Counted from the first letter of the stretch, positions 9,601 through 18,540 are shown. The stretch is 64,000 nt of DNA from Ferrimonas sp048263965 (GCF_048263965.1 NZ_JBLXDO010000005.1:62001-126000); one strand, 5' to 3'. Made by a program: numbers and translations. The notes: a model not told the origin generated them from the letters alone.

Positions 9601-10368
9601 TCTGCCCAGCTCGGCCTCTTTCTGCAACCAGCCCTGCAGTGACTTGAGATCACTGAGGCGCGCCTGCAGCGACTGCTCCTGAATCCGATCGGCGCCACGC
9701 TTGCCCTGAAGCGTCTCTCTCTGTTCGTCACTGAGCAGGTCTACCCCTTCTGCACGCGCTGAAAGGGTCTCCAGATGAGTCTTTGCCTGTTTGTGGTTGT
9801 CGAACACCTGGCGTGAGATGCGGCCGTAGATCTCGGTGCCGGTCAACTCCTCCAGCAGTTCGGCACGCTCATTGGCACTGGCATTGAGGAAGGCGGCAAA
9901 CTGCCCCTGGGAGAGCAACATGGACTTGGTAAAGCGGCCAAAATCCAGCCCAGTGAGGGAAGCCACCAACTCCAGCTTCTCTTTGATCTTCTCTGCCAGG
10001 ATGGCGCCATCGTCGATACGAACCAGCTCCACCACCGGCGGCTGCAACTTGCCGTCGGCGGCCAGTCGGGCACGGCGCTGACTCCAGAAGGCGCGGTACC
10101 CCTGGCCCTTCACTTCGAACTCCACTTCAGCCAGGGCTTCACCGGTACCCCGGGTCATCAGCTCATTTTGAGTGGGGGACACCGACAGCCTTGGGGTCTG
10201 GTGGTAAAGCGCCAGACAGATGGCATCCAGCAGTGTGGTTTTGCCTGCTCCGGTTGGGCCGGTGATGGCAAACAGGCCGTTTCCGGCAAAGGGCTCGGCA
10301 CTGAAGTCCACCTTCCACTCCCCCTTCAGGGAGTTCAGGTTTTTAAATCTGAGAGACAAAATCTTCAT
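6658..10368 (-). CDS. sbcC: Nuclease SbcCD subunit C (SMC-like ATPase)
   Basis: A 1236-aa protein with an SMC/Rad50 architecture. The N-terminal Walker A is GPTGAGKTTLLDAI (around residue 37). Very long coiled coils rich in Gln, Glu, Ala and Leu flank a central CPLCG zinc hook. The C-terminal half-ATPase has the LSGGESFLVSLALAL signature and SLFLDEGFGTLD Walker B. With SbcD it forms the complex that cleaves hairpins and palindromes and processes blocked DNA ends. It overlaps sbcD by 4 nt (ATGA), which implies coupled translation. The protein is slightly longer than typical because of the coiled coils; all key motifs are intact. Confidence 0.98.
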   Translation of the reverse strand: MKILSLRFKNLNSLKGEWKVDFSAEPFAGNGLFAITGPTGAGKTTLLDAICLALYHQTPRLSVSPTQNELMTRGTGEALAEVEFEVKGQGYRAFWSQRRARLAADGKLQPPVVELVRIDDGAILAEKIKEKLELVASLTGLDFGRFTKSMLLSQGQFAAFLNASANERAELLEELTGTEIYGRISRQVFDNHKQAKTHLETLSARAEGVDLLSDEQRETLQGKRGADRIQEQSLQARLSDLKSLQGWLQKEAELGRAIDEAKQKQAQAAEEFERQQEKLARLTRSEPAERLRPRLTEVQDAEKQLARCRDQLAELADAKAQCAERQQQAQQQHAEASADKEKAQLAKVEGEALFNQVIPLDTQLEQLAKGLTSAEEAMQARAQTWKEAKEQLEGRKTALTEAQAQLSEAQAYLDSNANHGQLSQKLSGWQSRLEQLATLEQGIARLTPELEQGQKRLSELSLTREPLTQELKQAETELASANQMLSQADSDLSSLAQQPADALKAKLASLDAGQEGRSKLKSLSERYAEIQEQLGERQKLSEKLTQELERIGKELTEKRQQYKTEHQQLKDVEKLLEQERKIHSLEAERAKLVAGEACPLCGSTEHPAVTAYQGIALSETEQRLTALKEKVDSLKEQGTRLGEQQKLVKEQLEIKAGELKQLEEKRTKVTLQWGEQCVALKITTAPNIADAQRLENYLESCRARRADLDAKVGKLEQASSARQQASEALAKVKERNHQLQLKSSQLSAEAESVQQGLATALARSQELCQNRDALVQSLSPELEALALTLPDSGDVDSWLGGLKAQAQQWEQAQQTLAQHSQVEVQLKEQHQSAIEREHQTGLEHQGAQSAWTELKEQCTQLGARRQELFGTAVVSDERERLEQALVQATERMEVARNHQGEAEKESAALQGQLAQLEESKRELTERWTQSSKLLQNEMAHSVFASQTQLEEALLSDEEKQRLIELKTELERLKAGAQALVDQAVTTLGNHQQGRPQALADDATLESLTEQVEATNESIRELIAAMAAIKSQLDSDNERRAGLQGLLEEIESARSQFDDWAYLSGLIGSREGDKFRKFAQGLTLDHLVHLANGQLDRLHGRYQLKRKAGDELALQILDTWQGDAVRDTRTLSGGESFLVSLALALALSDLVSHKTSIDSLFLDEGFGTLDGETLDTALDALDTLNASGKMIGVISHVEAMKERIPVQLKVNKVNGLGYSRLDSRFRVTREDAVELQD

Positions 10369-11675
10369 GATTGCGCCTCCTCAGGCTGACTGGACGGCTC
10401 CGGCTGAGCGCCCTGCTCCTGCAGATCTGAAGGTGGAACTTGCGCTTGGTGTTCCTGTTCAGGGTCTTCCAGCTGTGCCAACACCTGATCGAACAGGCCC
10501 TGCAGCCGCTGTTGTCGCTCGGCGCCCTGCTCTCCCTCGAAGATCTCCTCCTGCAATCGGCGGGAAAACACCTCCTGCACGCTGAGTTCTGCCAGGGTTT
10601 CATTCTGCTGCTGCTCTAAAGCCTGTGCGCGCAATTTTCTGGCCCGACGCAACAGCAACACCTCCACCGGCAGATCCTCTGCCAGCGCTTCGATACGCTG
10701 CTGCAGATCATTGAGATACTCTTCGCTCTCTACTTCGATATCCAGCCAGACCGGTCGCTCCGCCGACGCGTCGACAAAGCCCTTGAGCTGCAACTCAATC
10801 TCGTTGAGGTTACCCTTAATCATCGCCATGGGCTGGAACCTGGGTACCGGCAGCGCAGTGATGCCAGTCAACAACTGACCGTCAAACTCCACCATAAGTA
10901 CAGATTTCTCGCTGCCCAATTCATCAAAACTCAGAGGAATGGGGGAGCCACAATAGCGGATGTGCTCTTCGCCTCCCACTCGCTGGGGTCGATGGATGTG
11001 ACCCAGGGCAATGTACTCGGCGGGTGGAAAATGGTCCGACGGGAAGGCGTCCAGGGTGCCCACATAGAGATCCCGCACCGACTCCGAGGTGGTGGCCCCC
11101 AGAGTGGTCAAATGCCCCGTGGCAATAATGGGGATATTCAATTCCCGCTCGGCGCGCAGTATGGCGGCACGCTCATACAGCCCCCGATAGTGATCGGCTA
11201 TGGCCTGTTGCAGGCTCTGGCGCTTTTCTGCTGCACTCTCCCCGGCCTGACTGCGGAGAATTTCCCTTGGGCGCAGATAGGGTACGGCACACAACAGCGC
11301 CTGCAGTTCACCCTGAGCATTGGTCAGCTCAAGCAACTGCTCTCCCTCATCACCGCCGGCGATCACCGTGGTATTCAGATACTCCATCAACTGGCGACTC
11401 TCGTTGAGGGTCGACACCGAATCATGATTCCCCGCCAACACCACCAGTTGGCAGCCCAGCTTCTGGAAGGAAACCACCAGGCTGTTGAGCAGCGCCCTGG
11501 CGTAACTGGGCGGGGTTCCGGTATCGAATACGTCACCGGCAACGATCACCGCGTCAATCTTATGGGTGTCGACCTGGGCAAGCAGCCAGGCAAAAAATTC
11601 AGCGTGTTCCCGGGCTCGACTCTTGTTATAGAAGTGCTGCCCAAGGTGCCAATCAGAGGTGTGAAGAATGCGCAT
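10365..11675 (-). CDS. sbcD: Nuclease SbcCD subunit D (Mre11-like nuclease)
   Basis: A 436-aa calcineurin-like phosphoesterase. Metal-binding motifs appear in order: TSDWHLGQ near the N-terminus, AGDVFD, AGNHDS, ATGHLT and LGHIHR. This is the manganese-dependent nuclease half of SbcCD. The tail of about 60 residues is Gln/Glu-rich and probably disordered. It is the first gene of the sbcDC pair and overlaps sbcC by 4 nt. Confidence 0.98.
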   Translation of the reverse strand: MRILHTSDWHLGQHFYNKSRAREHAEFFAWLLAQVDTHKIDAVIVAGDVFDTGTPPSYARALLNSLVVSFQKLGCQLVVLAGNHDSVSTLNESRQLMEYLNTTVIAGGDEGEQLLELTNAQGELQALLCAVPYLRPREILRSQAGESAAEKRQSLQQAIADHYRGLYERAAILRAERELNIPIIATGHLTTLGATTSESVRDLYVGTLDAFPSDHFPPAEYIALGHIHRPQRVGGEEHIRYCGSPIPLSFDELGSEKSVLMVEFDGQLLTGITALPVPRFQPMAMIKGNLNEIELQLKGFVDASAERPVWLDIEVESEEYLNDLQQRIEALAEDLPVEVLLLRRARKLRAQALEQQQNETLAELSVQEVFSRRLQEEIFEGEQGAERQQRLQGLFDQVLAQLEDPEQEHQAQVPPSDLQEQGAQPEPSSQPEEAQS

Positions 11676-11789
11676 CGGCTAAACAGAAAAGGCTTCTTTG
11701 AAAACAGGAGGATAACCTTTATCCGGGCCGGTTTACAGATCGCCGTGGTCAAACGGGGGATCTTCTCCCCCTTCATTGCCAATGCCAGA

Positions 11790-12338
11790 TTACAGGAAAG
11801 AAACGTAATCGGAGGGATCGGGCGATTTCTTATTAGGTGCCTTGGACAGGGGGGTCCCCAGATAGAGGAAACCGACGATCTGGTCGTCACCCTGAACGCC
11901 CAGCGACGCCTTTACTGTAGGGTCGAAGGCGTAGCTGCCGGTACGCCAGATGCCGCCAAGACCCTGTGCCTGGGCGGCCATCTGCATCGCCATTGCGGCG
12001 CAACCGGCGCTCAGGTGCTGCTCTATGGCGGGTACCTTGGGATGCTGCTGCACCTTGGCAATAACCGTAATCACCATGGGGGCCCGGGTCGGCAGAAGCC
12101 TGGCGCGAGCCAGCACCTCGCCACTCTCCCCTTTGGCCTTAGCCGCTTCGTAAAAGATCTCACCGAGCTTAAGCAGTCCCTCTCCCTGGGCAATCACAAA
12201 CTGCCAGGGGGTGAGCGCCGCGTGATCCGGTGCCTTGACTGCCGCGGCCAATATGATGTCCAACTGCTGCTCATCTGGGCCTGGTTCGGTGAGCCTGGGG
12301 GCTGAGTGTCGTTGGGTGAGAAGGGTCAGCGCGTCCAT
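11790..12338 (-). CDS. ydjA: Nitroreductase family protein, YdjA-like
   Basis: A 182-aa short-form nitroreductase. The N-terminal FMN-phosphate-binding pattern is present (RHSAPRL, then KAPDHAALTPWQFVI), with a later GLGGIWRTG segment typical of the YdjA branch. The family binds FMN and uses NAD(P)H to reduce nitro compounds or quinone-like substrates; the physiological substrate of YdjA is not settled. It lies 115 bp upstream of sbcD on the same strand. Confidence 0.92.
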   Translation of the reverse strand: MDALTLLTQRHSAPRLTEPGPDEQQLDIILAAAVKAPDHAALTPWQFVIAQGEGLLKLGEIFYEAAKAKGESGEVLARARLLPTRAPMVITVIAKVQQHPKVPAIEQHLSAGCAAMAMQMAAQAQGLGGIWRTGSYAFDPTVKASLGVQGDDQIVGFLYLGTPLSKAPNKKSPDPSDYVSFL

Positions 12339-12487
12339 TGCCGCTCCTGTAAATCAATATCATTTGCAACCCAGTCTACCAAAGCGATCCTTCATCTTCT
12401 TCGATTAACAGGATTCAGAGAGTCGATTGCCATTATCGATATATTCAACCATAGTTAATTCAACCCATTGTAATTATGGAGCTAACA

Positions 12488-12943
12488 ATGAAAAAAGGAA
12501 CACTCTTACTGGCTGCAGCACTGACCCTCACTGTCTCCCTCCCCTCCACTGCGTTGGCGGCCATCTCCGGCGCCAATAACCCTGAAAAACAACAAACAAA
12601 AGAAGCACGCAAACAGGCGAAAGAAGCCCAGAAACAGCAACGAACAGCTGATCGAGAAGCGCGCAAGAAGCGCCAGGAATATGAGAAAGAGGCCCGCCTG
12701 GCAAAACAGGAACAGCGAAGGGAGTTAGACCAGGAGGAGCGCGAAGCTCAGAAAGAACAACAGGAGCAGAAGCGGGAAGCCCGCAAAGAACAGCATGAGT
12801 ATGAGAGAGAAGTTCGTAAGGAACGGGAGGAGTATGAACGCGAGGCCCGAAAAGCGAGCAATGAGGAAGAGCGAAAAGCTCGCAAAGAGCAAAAAGAGAA
12901 AGAGCGTGAAGCTCGTCAAAAGGAGGCTGAGTTCGAACGTTAA
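12488..12943 (+). CDS. Secreted, extremely charged helical protein
   Basis: A 151-aa protein. I chose the ATG at 12488 (GGAG 5 nt upstream) because it gives a clean signal peptide (KKGTLLLAAALTLTVSLPS, cleavage near TALA-AI). The mature protein is almost entirely Glu, Lys, Arg, Gln and Ala, with degenerate units of the form EYEREARK/EEREAQKEQ about 7-11 residues long. That i/i+4 Glu-Lys/Arg pattern suggests a stable single alpha helix rather than a classical coiled coil, since leucine heptads are absent. The function is unknown; a periplasmic spacer or polyanion/polycation buffer would be guesswork. A terminator follows. Confidence 0.8.
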   Translation: MKKGTLLLAAALTLTVSLPSTALAAISGANNPEKQQTKEARKQAKEAQKQQRTADREARKKRQEYEKEARLAKQEQRRELDQEEREAQKEQQEQKREARKEQHEYEREVRKEREEYEREARKASNEEERKARKEQKEKEREARQKEAEFER

Positions 12944-12989
12944 ATCATCGAGCCGACCAAGGCAGCTTGCGATTTCTGCCGAAAACACT

Positions 12990-13010
12990 GAGCCCCGAAA
13001 ATCGGGGCTC
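12990..13010 (+). terminator. Terminator after the charged helical protein
   Basis: A 9-bp stem, GAGCCCCGA/TCGGGGCTC, closes a 3-nt AAA loop about 47 nt after the stop and is followed by TTTAGTT. The short U-run makes it moderate. Confidence 0.65.
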
Positions 13011-13096
13011 TTTAGTTACCACGACGTGTTAAGCCGACATACCGGTCAAAGCATAAACGGCCCTGATTTCCGCCAAAGCCAGCATCACATTCATCA

Positions 13097-16000
13097 CTAA
13101 GCCGGTTCCTTATCCTCGGCCCGCTCCTCATTCAGGTACCTGCTCAAATCCACCTCATCCATCTGTGCGGGCTTCAGGAAGCGCTCGGCGTACTCCATGT
13201 ACACGCCAGTTGAGAGGAACAGGCGGAACACCTCACCATCCACGTGATCGTCCTTCACCATCTTATGAAGGATATTGATGGCACTGCTGAGGGACTTAGC
13301 TTTCTTGTAGGGCCTGTCGTCAGCGGTCAAGGCTTCAAAGATGTCCGCCAGCACCAGGATGCGCTCACCCACAGAGAGCTGATCGCCAGTCAGGCGTCGT
13401 GGATAGCCTGTGCCCTTGAGGGTTTCATGGTGGGTCGAGGCATACCTGGGCACATTGGCCAGCTCCGGTGGGAAAGGCAGGCTTTCCAAAATCTTGATGG
13501 TACTGACCGTATGTTCATTGATGCGGAAGCGTTCCTCGTCATTGAGTGTGCCTTTGCGTATGCACAGGTTGTAAAGCTCACCCTGATTGTTCTGCAGCTC
13601 TGTGGGTTCCAACTTGATGCCGAGGCTGGGGTCATAGCTCTGCTTGCGCTCCCAGGCGATGCGATGCTCCGGTTTATCAGACAGCAGATTTTCGGTAACA
13701 GGCAACTGGACCTGAGACTCGCCGCGACGCCTCTCCTCCAGGGGCCCCAGGCCCAGGCAGTCGTCGAAGTGACGCTGCCAGGTTCGCGTGGCGATACCGC
13801 GCAGACGCTCGATGCTCTCATCTTCCATGAATTCACCGCCCACATTACATCTGGCGACAAATTCAAACTGCTCCGTCAACAGCCGCTGAGCCTGATCGCG
13901 CCTGGCCCTCAGCTCAGGTTCATCCTGGGGGGTTGCCATCACCGCCTCGAGATAGCGGATCTCTTCGTCACGCCACAGCACCTCAAACCTGGTGCGGATC
14001 TCATGAATGCGGTTGTAGCTGGATTCCAGCTTACTGCCCTTGTCGACCACATGCTCCGGGGTACTGATCTTGCCGCAATCATGCAGCCAGGCCGCCAGCT
14101 TGAATTCGCGATGCTTGTCCTTGTCCTTAATGGAGAAGGCACTGAAAACCTCTTTCTGACTGATGCTTGCCTCTCTGGCCAGCATCAACCCCAGCTCCGG
14201 CACCCGGTAGCAATGGCCTCCGGTGTAGGGGGACTTGTCATCAATGGTTTGGGCGATCACCTCGATAAAGGAGTCCATCAGCCGCTGCTGCTGAGCCTCA
14301 TGCTCGGCGATAGCTGCCGACATCTCCACCAGCGACGTGGAGAGTTCATCCACCTCCTTGATGATGGAGGGTTGCCTTTGCACCTGCTGGTATTGGCGAC
14401 GCATCACCTTCTCGTTCTCTTTCGCCAGCTGGCGTATGGGGTTCACTATGGGATTGGCCAACAGGTAACAGAACGGCAGCAGGGCCAAAATGCAGATGGC
14501 GGTCGCCGTCGCGGACACCAACACCTCCCGGCGACTGGCTTCCAACACGGTGCCCACGTCCAGGGCCAAGGCGAAGAAGTGGTCCTCACCCACCCGCAGT
14601 GGTTCTATGTAGAGGAAGCTGTCGCGCCCTTCCAGCGGCAAGCGGTTCAGTTTCCCCTGGAGCAAACGCTCCTGTGCCGTGGTGATCAATGCTTTGTAGG
14701 GAACGGTGAGAGAGTCCTGCTGACGGATCTCAGTCATATCCCCCAGCCAGCGCTGGGAGAGGTATTGCCTGTCCCCCGGGCCCACCTGTGCCAGGGCCCG
14801 TTCAAACAGTTCGGCAAGTGGCGCCAGTTCGGGTTTGAATACCGCCCTTAAACCCGCATCAAAATTCACCGGCCCGATCTCCAGATTTGGCTCGATGTGC
14901 AGGCCTTCGAGAAAATAGACCCGCTTGGTGTAATCCAGGATGATGCGGGTCTCTATGGTGGCGTCTGCCTCACCACCGATTACCGCCATCAAAGCGTCGG
15001 CGACACTGGCCGTTTCAAGAATACGGATTTGTGGGTAAGCACGACGAATCTCGGAAATGATGGACCAACCCGCGGGGATCGCCAGCACGGCGCCATTGAG
15101 CGTCTCGAGGCTGGTATAACGTTGACCCTCCACCCGAGTCGCCAACGCCATGGGCATCTCCACCATGGGGGAGGAGAACTGGCCCCAGTGACTGTTGCTG
15201 CCGGTTCGGTACACCGGTGTCAGGATCTCAAGGTCACCCCGTTGGAAATGCTGCACCAATGTCTCCCAGGACACCCCATTGATGAACTCAACCGACAACC
15301 CCAGGCTGCGAGCCAGCATCTGCATCAGTTCCACCGTGTAGCCCCTGGGCTGACCGGCGATGGAGTAATCCAATGGTGCCCAGTCCGTTTCATTGGCTAT
15401 GCGCACCGTGCCCAGACTGTTGAGGTAGTTTCGCTCCTGTTCACTCAGAGGCAGCGTCGGCAACTCTCTGCGGGGCATCTCCGTAGCAGCGTCGCTGGAG
15501 GCCACCAGCTTGCCGCTAAGGTCATAGAGAAACACCTCGCTGTGCTCGATGGGCGTGCCAGTAGCCATTTGCCTGGAGAGAAACTGTGACATGGTGGACA
15601 GGGCAATGTCCACGGCGATCACCGCGCCGCTCTCCTCCATCACCATGGAGAAGGTCTGCCCGGGAGCCTGCAGATGCTGAAACAGATAGGGTTTGGTACG
15701 ACTGGCGTTGATGGTATCGGCTATCTGAAACCAGGGGCGGGTTGTTGCGTCATAGCCGCTGGGCTCCACCAGCTGGTGGCTCACTTCGAAGGCCTCATTG
15801 AGAAACAGGGTATGCTTCACCCGCTTCCCCTGCTCCTGATGAATGCGCACCTTGGCAAACCGGTCCGTCAGGGATGCTCCCAACTGCTCTCGAATCTTCG
15901 GGCTGGCCTCCAGATTGATAAGTTCATAGAAGTCGCCATTGGCCAGACCCAGGTAGACGGCATAGAACTCATTGTTGTTCTGCAGCAGATTGGCAAACAG

Positions 16001-16282
16001 CCGGTCGGTCGCATACTCATCGACCTGACTGCCGTCGACCAGCGCCGAGTTGCGTGCCAGAATCTCCACCGAATGGGCCGCCTTGGTATGCAGGCCCTCG
16101 ACCTTATCCTGGGTGTTTTTCGCCAAAATCTCCGCCTGCGCGGTCACCGCCTCGGTGGCGATGTTGGACGAGAAGAGATAGTGAAGGGTAATGGCGGTGG
16201 CGGCGGTGATCAGGGTGCCGATGATAAACACAAACACCACGGTAACCCTGATGGAGATACCCTTGATTCCAAAGCGTGACAT
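13097..16282 (-). CDS. HD-GYP sensor protein with Cache and SBP_bac_3-type domains
   Basis: A 1061-aa protein; the ATG at 16282 has GAGGTGACC upstream. Order: a transmembrane helix at about residues 12-35; a periplasmic Cache-like domain (NNEFYAVYLGLANGDFYEL, then FLYDLSGKLVASSD); a family-3 solute-binding domain (GTVRIANETDWAPLDY onward); the apparent remainder of the Cache domain (FLYIEPLRVGEDHFFALALD); a second transmembrane helix; a HAMP-like linker; and a C-terminal HD-GYP phosphodiesterase. The HD motif is LHDCGK (Asp at about residue 735) and the GYP motif is HHETLKGTGYP (about 951). The HD-to-HHE distance of about 216 residues is far longer than the canonical roughly 90. It is predicted to degrade cyclic di-GMP in response to a small periplasmic ligand, possibly an amino acid. 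Confidence 0.92.
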   Translation of the reverse strand: MSRFGIKGISIRVTVVFVFIIGTLITAATAITLHYLFSSNIATEAVTAQAEILAKNTQDKVEGLHTKAAHSVEILARNSALVDGSQVDEYATDRLFANLLQNNNEFYAVYLGLANGDFYELINLEASPKIREQLGASLTDRFAKVRIHQEQGKRVKHTLFLNEAFEVSHQLVEPSGYDATTRPWFQIADTINASRTKPYLFQHLQAPGQTFSMVMEESGAVIAVDIALSTMSQFLSRQMATGTPIEHSEVFLYDLSGKLVASSDAATEMPRRELPTLPLSEQERNYLNSLGTVRIANETDWAPLDYSIAGQPRGYTVELMQMLARSLGLSVEFINGVSWETLVQHFQRGDLEILTPVYRTGSNSHWGQFSSPMVEMPMALATRVEGQRYTSLETLNGAVLAIPAGWSIISEIRRAYPQIRILETASVADALMAVIGGEADATIETRIILDYTKRVYFLEGLHIEPNLEIGPVNFDAGLRAVFKPELAPLAELFERALAQVGPGDRQYLSQRWLGDMTEIRQQDSLTVPYKALITTAQERLLQGKLNRLPLEGRDSFLYIEPLRVGEDHFFALALDVGTVLEASRREVLVSATATAICILALLPFCYLLANPIVNPIRQLAKENEKVMRRQYQQVQRQPSIIKEVDELSTSLVEMSAAIAEHEAQQQRLMDSFIEVIAQTIDDKSPYTGGHCYRVPELGLMLAREASISQKEVFSAFSIKDKDKHREFKLAAWLHDCGKISTPEHVVDKGSKLESSYNRIHEIRTRFEVLWRDEEIRYLEAVMATPQDEPELRARRDQAQRLLTEQFEFVARCNVGGEFMEDESIERLRGIATRTWQRHFDDCLGLGPLEERRRGESQVQLPVTENLLSDKPEHRIAWERKQSYDPSLGIKLEPTELQNNQGELYNLCIRKGTLNDEERFRINEHTVSTIKILESLPFPPELANVPRYASTHHETLKGTGYPRRLTGDQLSVGERILVLADIFEALTADDRPYKKAKSLSSAINILHKMVKDDHVDGEVFRLFLSTGVYMEYAERFLKPAQMDEVDLSRYLNEERAEDKEPA

Positions 16283-16553
16283 AGTGGTCACCTCATTCCC
16301 TGAGTTCGACAATCCCAAGTCAGGCACAACCGATAAAAATCACGCAAAATCAGCGATACTTTATGGATTGACCATGCATCTGCAGCCAAAACCCAGGCGC
16401 AGCCAGGGAATCCCTCCCTGCTCAATAATTACGCTACCGCTAATGAGTTGAAATAGAAAGCCGCAAAGTATCAATATTTTGTGATTTATGGCTGAGGCGT
16501 GACTTCGGCCATAGTAGACTGGGCCGTCTTGCCATCATTCATCAGGAGATACC

Positions 16554-16916
16554 ATGCCCCATTTTGTTATCGACTGCGCCCGTGAGGTGCTGGAGATTCA
16601 GCCCGAAGAGGTGATACTCAGTGCCATTCACAGGGCAGCGGTCAGCTCCGGACTCTTCAATGAACCGGCCATCAAGGTGCGCATCAACCCCTACTCCACC
16701 TATCTGGCCGGCGGCAAGCAGGAACCCTTCATTCACCTGTTTGCCCACATTCTGACGGGCCGAACCCAGGAGCAGAAGGCGGCGCTGTCCCGTCTGGTGG
16801 TGGCAGAATTGGCCCGCCTGTTTCCGGAACTGCCTAAGATCGCCGCCAACGTCTATGAGATGGACAAGGGTGACTACGTCAGCCGGCAGATGCTGGAAAC
16901 CGGCGACAGCCACTGA
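16554..16916 (+). CDS. 5-carboxymethyl-2-hydroxymuconate delta-isomerase family protein
   Basis: A 120-aa protein of the CHMI family (tautomerase superfamily). The mature N-terminus begins with the catalytic Pro (MPHFVIDC), and the C-terminal EMDKGDYVSRQM region is typical. In E. coli C, HpaF isomerises an intermediate of homoprotocatechuate degradation. No other hpa gene is nearby here, so the role may differ. It overlaps the next gene by 1 nt (TGATG), so the pair is an operon. Confidence 0.88.
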   Translation: MPHFVIDCAREVLEIQPEEVILSAIHRAAVSSGLFNEPAIKVRINPYSTYLAGGKQEPFIHLFAHILTGRTQEQKAALSRLVVAELARLFPELPKIAANVYEMDKGDYVSRQMLETGDSH

Positions 16917-17809
16917 TGACTATCCTGGTGACCGGCAGCGCCGGACGAATTGGCCGGACCATCTACATCCATCTGGCCAACCTGGGATACCAGGTTCGGG
17001 GCGTTGACCTGACCCCCTGCTCTACCGCGGATCTGGTTGGGGATCTCTGCGACGACACGCTGCGCCGACAGGCGCTGGAGGGGGTCACAGCCCTGGTGCA
17101 CAGCGCTGCCCTGCATGCCCCCCACGTTGGGCTGGCGCCAGTGCAGCGGTTCCAACAGATCAACGTGACCCTGACTCAGCAGTTGGTAGAAGAAGGAGTT
17201 AACCTCGGGCTGCAGCAGGTGGTCTTCACCAGCACCACCGCTCTCTACGGCCACAGCTCCAAACCCACTGAGGGTCGGGCCGCCTGGGTGGATGAGCAGG
17301 TGAGCCCTCAGCCCAGGACCATCTATCACAGCACTAAGCTGGAAGCAGAACACTGGCTAAGAAACTTCAGTGAACAAACCCGTCTGCCTGTGACCGTGCT
17401 GCGGATGTCCCGCTGCTTCCCCGAGGCGGTGAACATGATGGCGGTGTACCGCCTCAGCCGTGGCATCGATGCCCGGGATGTGGCCTGCGCCCATGAGTTG
17501 GCCCTGCGCCGTTCTCTGCCCGGCTTTAACCTGTTTAACCTGTCCGGCTGCACGCCCTTCTCCCGGCAAGACACCCAGACTCTTTATGAAGATGCCGCGT
17601 CTCTGATTCGCCAAAAACAGCCAGAGCTGGCCGATGAGTTTGACCGAAGAGGCTGGACACTGCCCACCTCTCTGGACCGGGTGTACGACGCCGGCGCTGC
17701 CAACCGCGCACTTGGCTGGCAACCCAAGCATGGCTTTGAGTCAGTACTGGCCCTCTACGACCAGGGTTTGGCCGAAGTGCTTCCCCCGGGGTGGCAGGCC
17801 GCCAGATAG
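16916..17809 (+). CDS. NAD(P)-dependent epimerase/dehydratase family protein
   Basis: A 297-aa extended short-chain dehydrogenase. The N-terminal Rossmann motif is TGSAGRIG, the catalytic region has a Ser/Thr-rich FTSTTALYG strand and the YHSTK (YxxxK) active site around residues 140-146, and the C-terminal region has GWQPKHGF as in sugar epimerases. The substrate cannot be read from sequence. It is translationally coupled to the CHMI-like gene. Confidence 0.9.
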   Translation: MTILVTGSAGRIGRTIYIHLANLGYQVRGVDLTPCSTADLVGDLCDDTLRRQALEGVTALVHSAALHAPHVGLAPVQRFQQINVTLTQQLVEEGVNLGLQQVVFTSTTALYGHSSKPTEGRAAWVDEQVSPQPRTIYHSTKLEAEHWLRNFSEQTRLPVTVLRMSRCFPEAVNMMAVYRLSRGIDARDVACAHELALRRSLPGFNLFNLSGCTPFSRQDTQTLYEDAASLIRQKQPELADEFDRRGWTLPTSLDRVYDAGAANRALGWQPKHGFESVLALYDQGLAEVLPPGWQAAR

Positions 17810-17830
17810 GCAACGCCCTAAAACGACAAA

Positions 17831-17853
17831 GCCCGGCGCTGAGTGCGTCGGGC
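17831..17853. terminator. Terminator between convergent epimerase and DoxX genes
   Basis: GCCCGGCGC pairs with GCGTCGGGC (9 bp including one G-U), followed by TTTTT on the plus strand and preceded by AAA. It sits in the 69-bp gap between convergent genes and may serve both. Confidence 0.8.
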
Positions 17854-17878
17854 TTTTTGTTGATGTGAGTTTAACGCC

Positions 17879-18478
17879 TTAGGCCTTCTCTTTCGGTCCG
17901 AACACGTGGTCCAAACTGGTGTATTTGCCGCCCCCCATAAAGTAGAGCGCCAGCAGCATGACAAAGTAGGTAATGGCAAACTCGATGCCGTTATTCAGCA
18001 CCACAAACTTGCCGGACGAGATAAGCCAGTCGTAGTTGCCATGTTCCTGTAAAATGGCCTTGGCACGCTCCAGTTTCTCAGGCGCCGCCATCACCTGCTC
18101 ATTGGCCAGCCAGCTGGAGGCATCGGCAATGGCCAACCAGCCGTTTTCCCAGTGCACCGCAAAGGCGGCCACCAGCATGGTCACCATCAGTGGAATGCTG
18201 ATCAGCCGGGTGAACAGGCCCACAATCAGCAGGATCCCCCCAAGGAACTCGGTACCGGCAGCCAGGGCAGCCATCACTTCGGGAAAGGGCAATCCCAACC
18301 CCCAATCCGGATTGCCGAACCAGGCGGCGGTGTCCTCAAAGTGGCTCAGCTTGTTGTAACCGGCCTGGATGAAAACCGGGGCCAGATAGAGGCGAAGTGC
18401 CAGAGGCGCCAGGCCTTCGACAGACTGGGTCGCGCGGAAGAAGCTTTGCCATAAGTTAATCAGAGCCTGCATAACCAT
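17879..18478 (-). CDS. DoxX family membrane protein
   Basis: A 199-aa protein with four predicted helices and DoxX features: LRLYLAPVFIQAGYNKL near the N-terminus and GTEFLGGILLIVGLFTRL in helix 2. A loop of about 50 residues (ASSWLANEQVMAAPEKLE) extends between the third and fourth helices. DoxX relatives act in membrane redox or thiosulfate metabolism, but many are uncharacterised. AAGGA upstream fits the second ATG (18472) as well as the first. Confidence 0.9.
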   Translation of the reverse strand: MVMQALINLWQSFFRATQSVEGLAPLALRLYLAPVFIQAGYNKLSHFEDTAAWFGNPDWGLGLPFPEVMAALAAGTEFLGGILLIVGLFTRLISIPLMVTMLVAAFAVHWENGWLAIADASSWLANEQVMAAPEKLERAKAILQEHGNYDWLISSGKFVVLNNGIEFAITYFVMLLALYFMGGGKYTSLDHVFGPKEKA

Positions 18479-18540
18479 ATTCCTTTGAAGTTACTACTGA
18501 CTAAGATGACCGGCGTGGTTGCTCCTTGCTTTCATCAAAG

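Noticed and set aside
13244..14851. A 535-codon plus-strand frame
   Set aside because: Antisense to the HD-GYP sensor and lacking any ribosome site.
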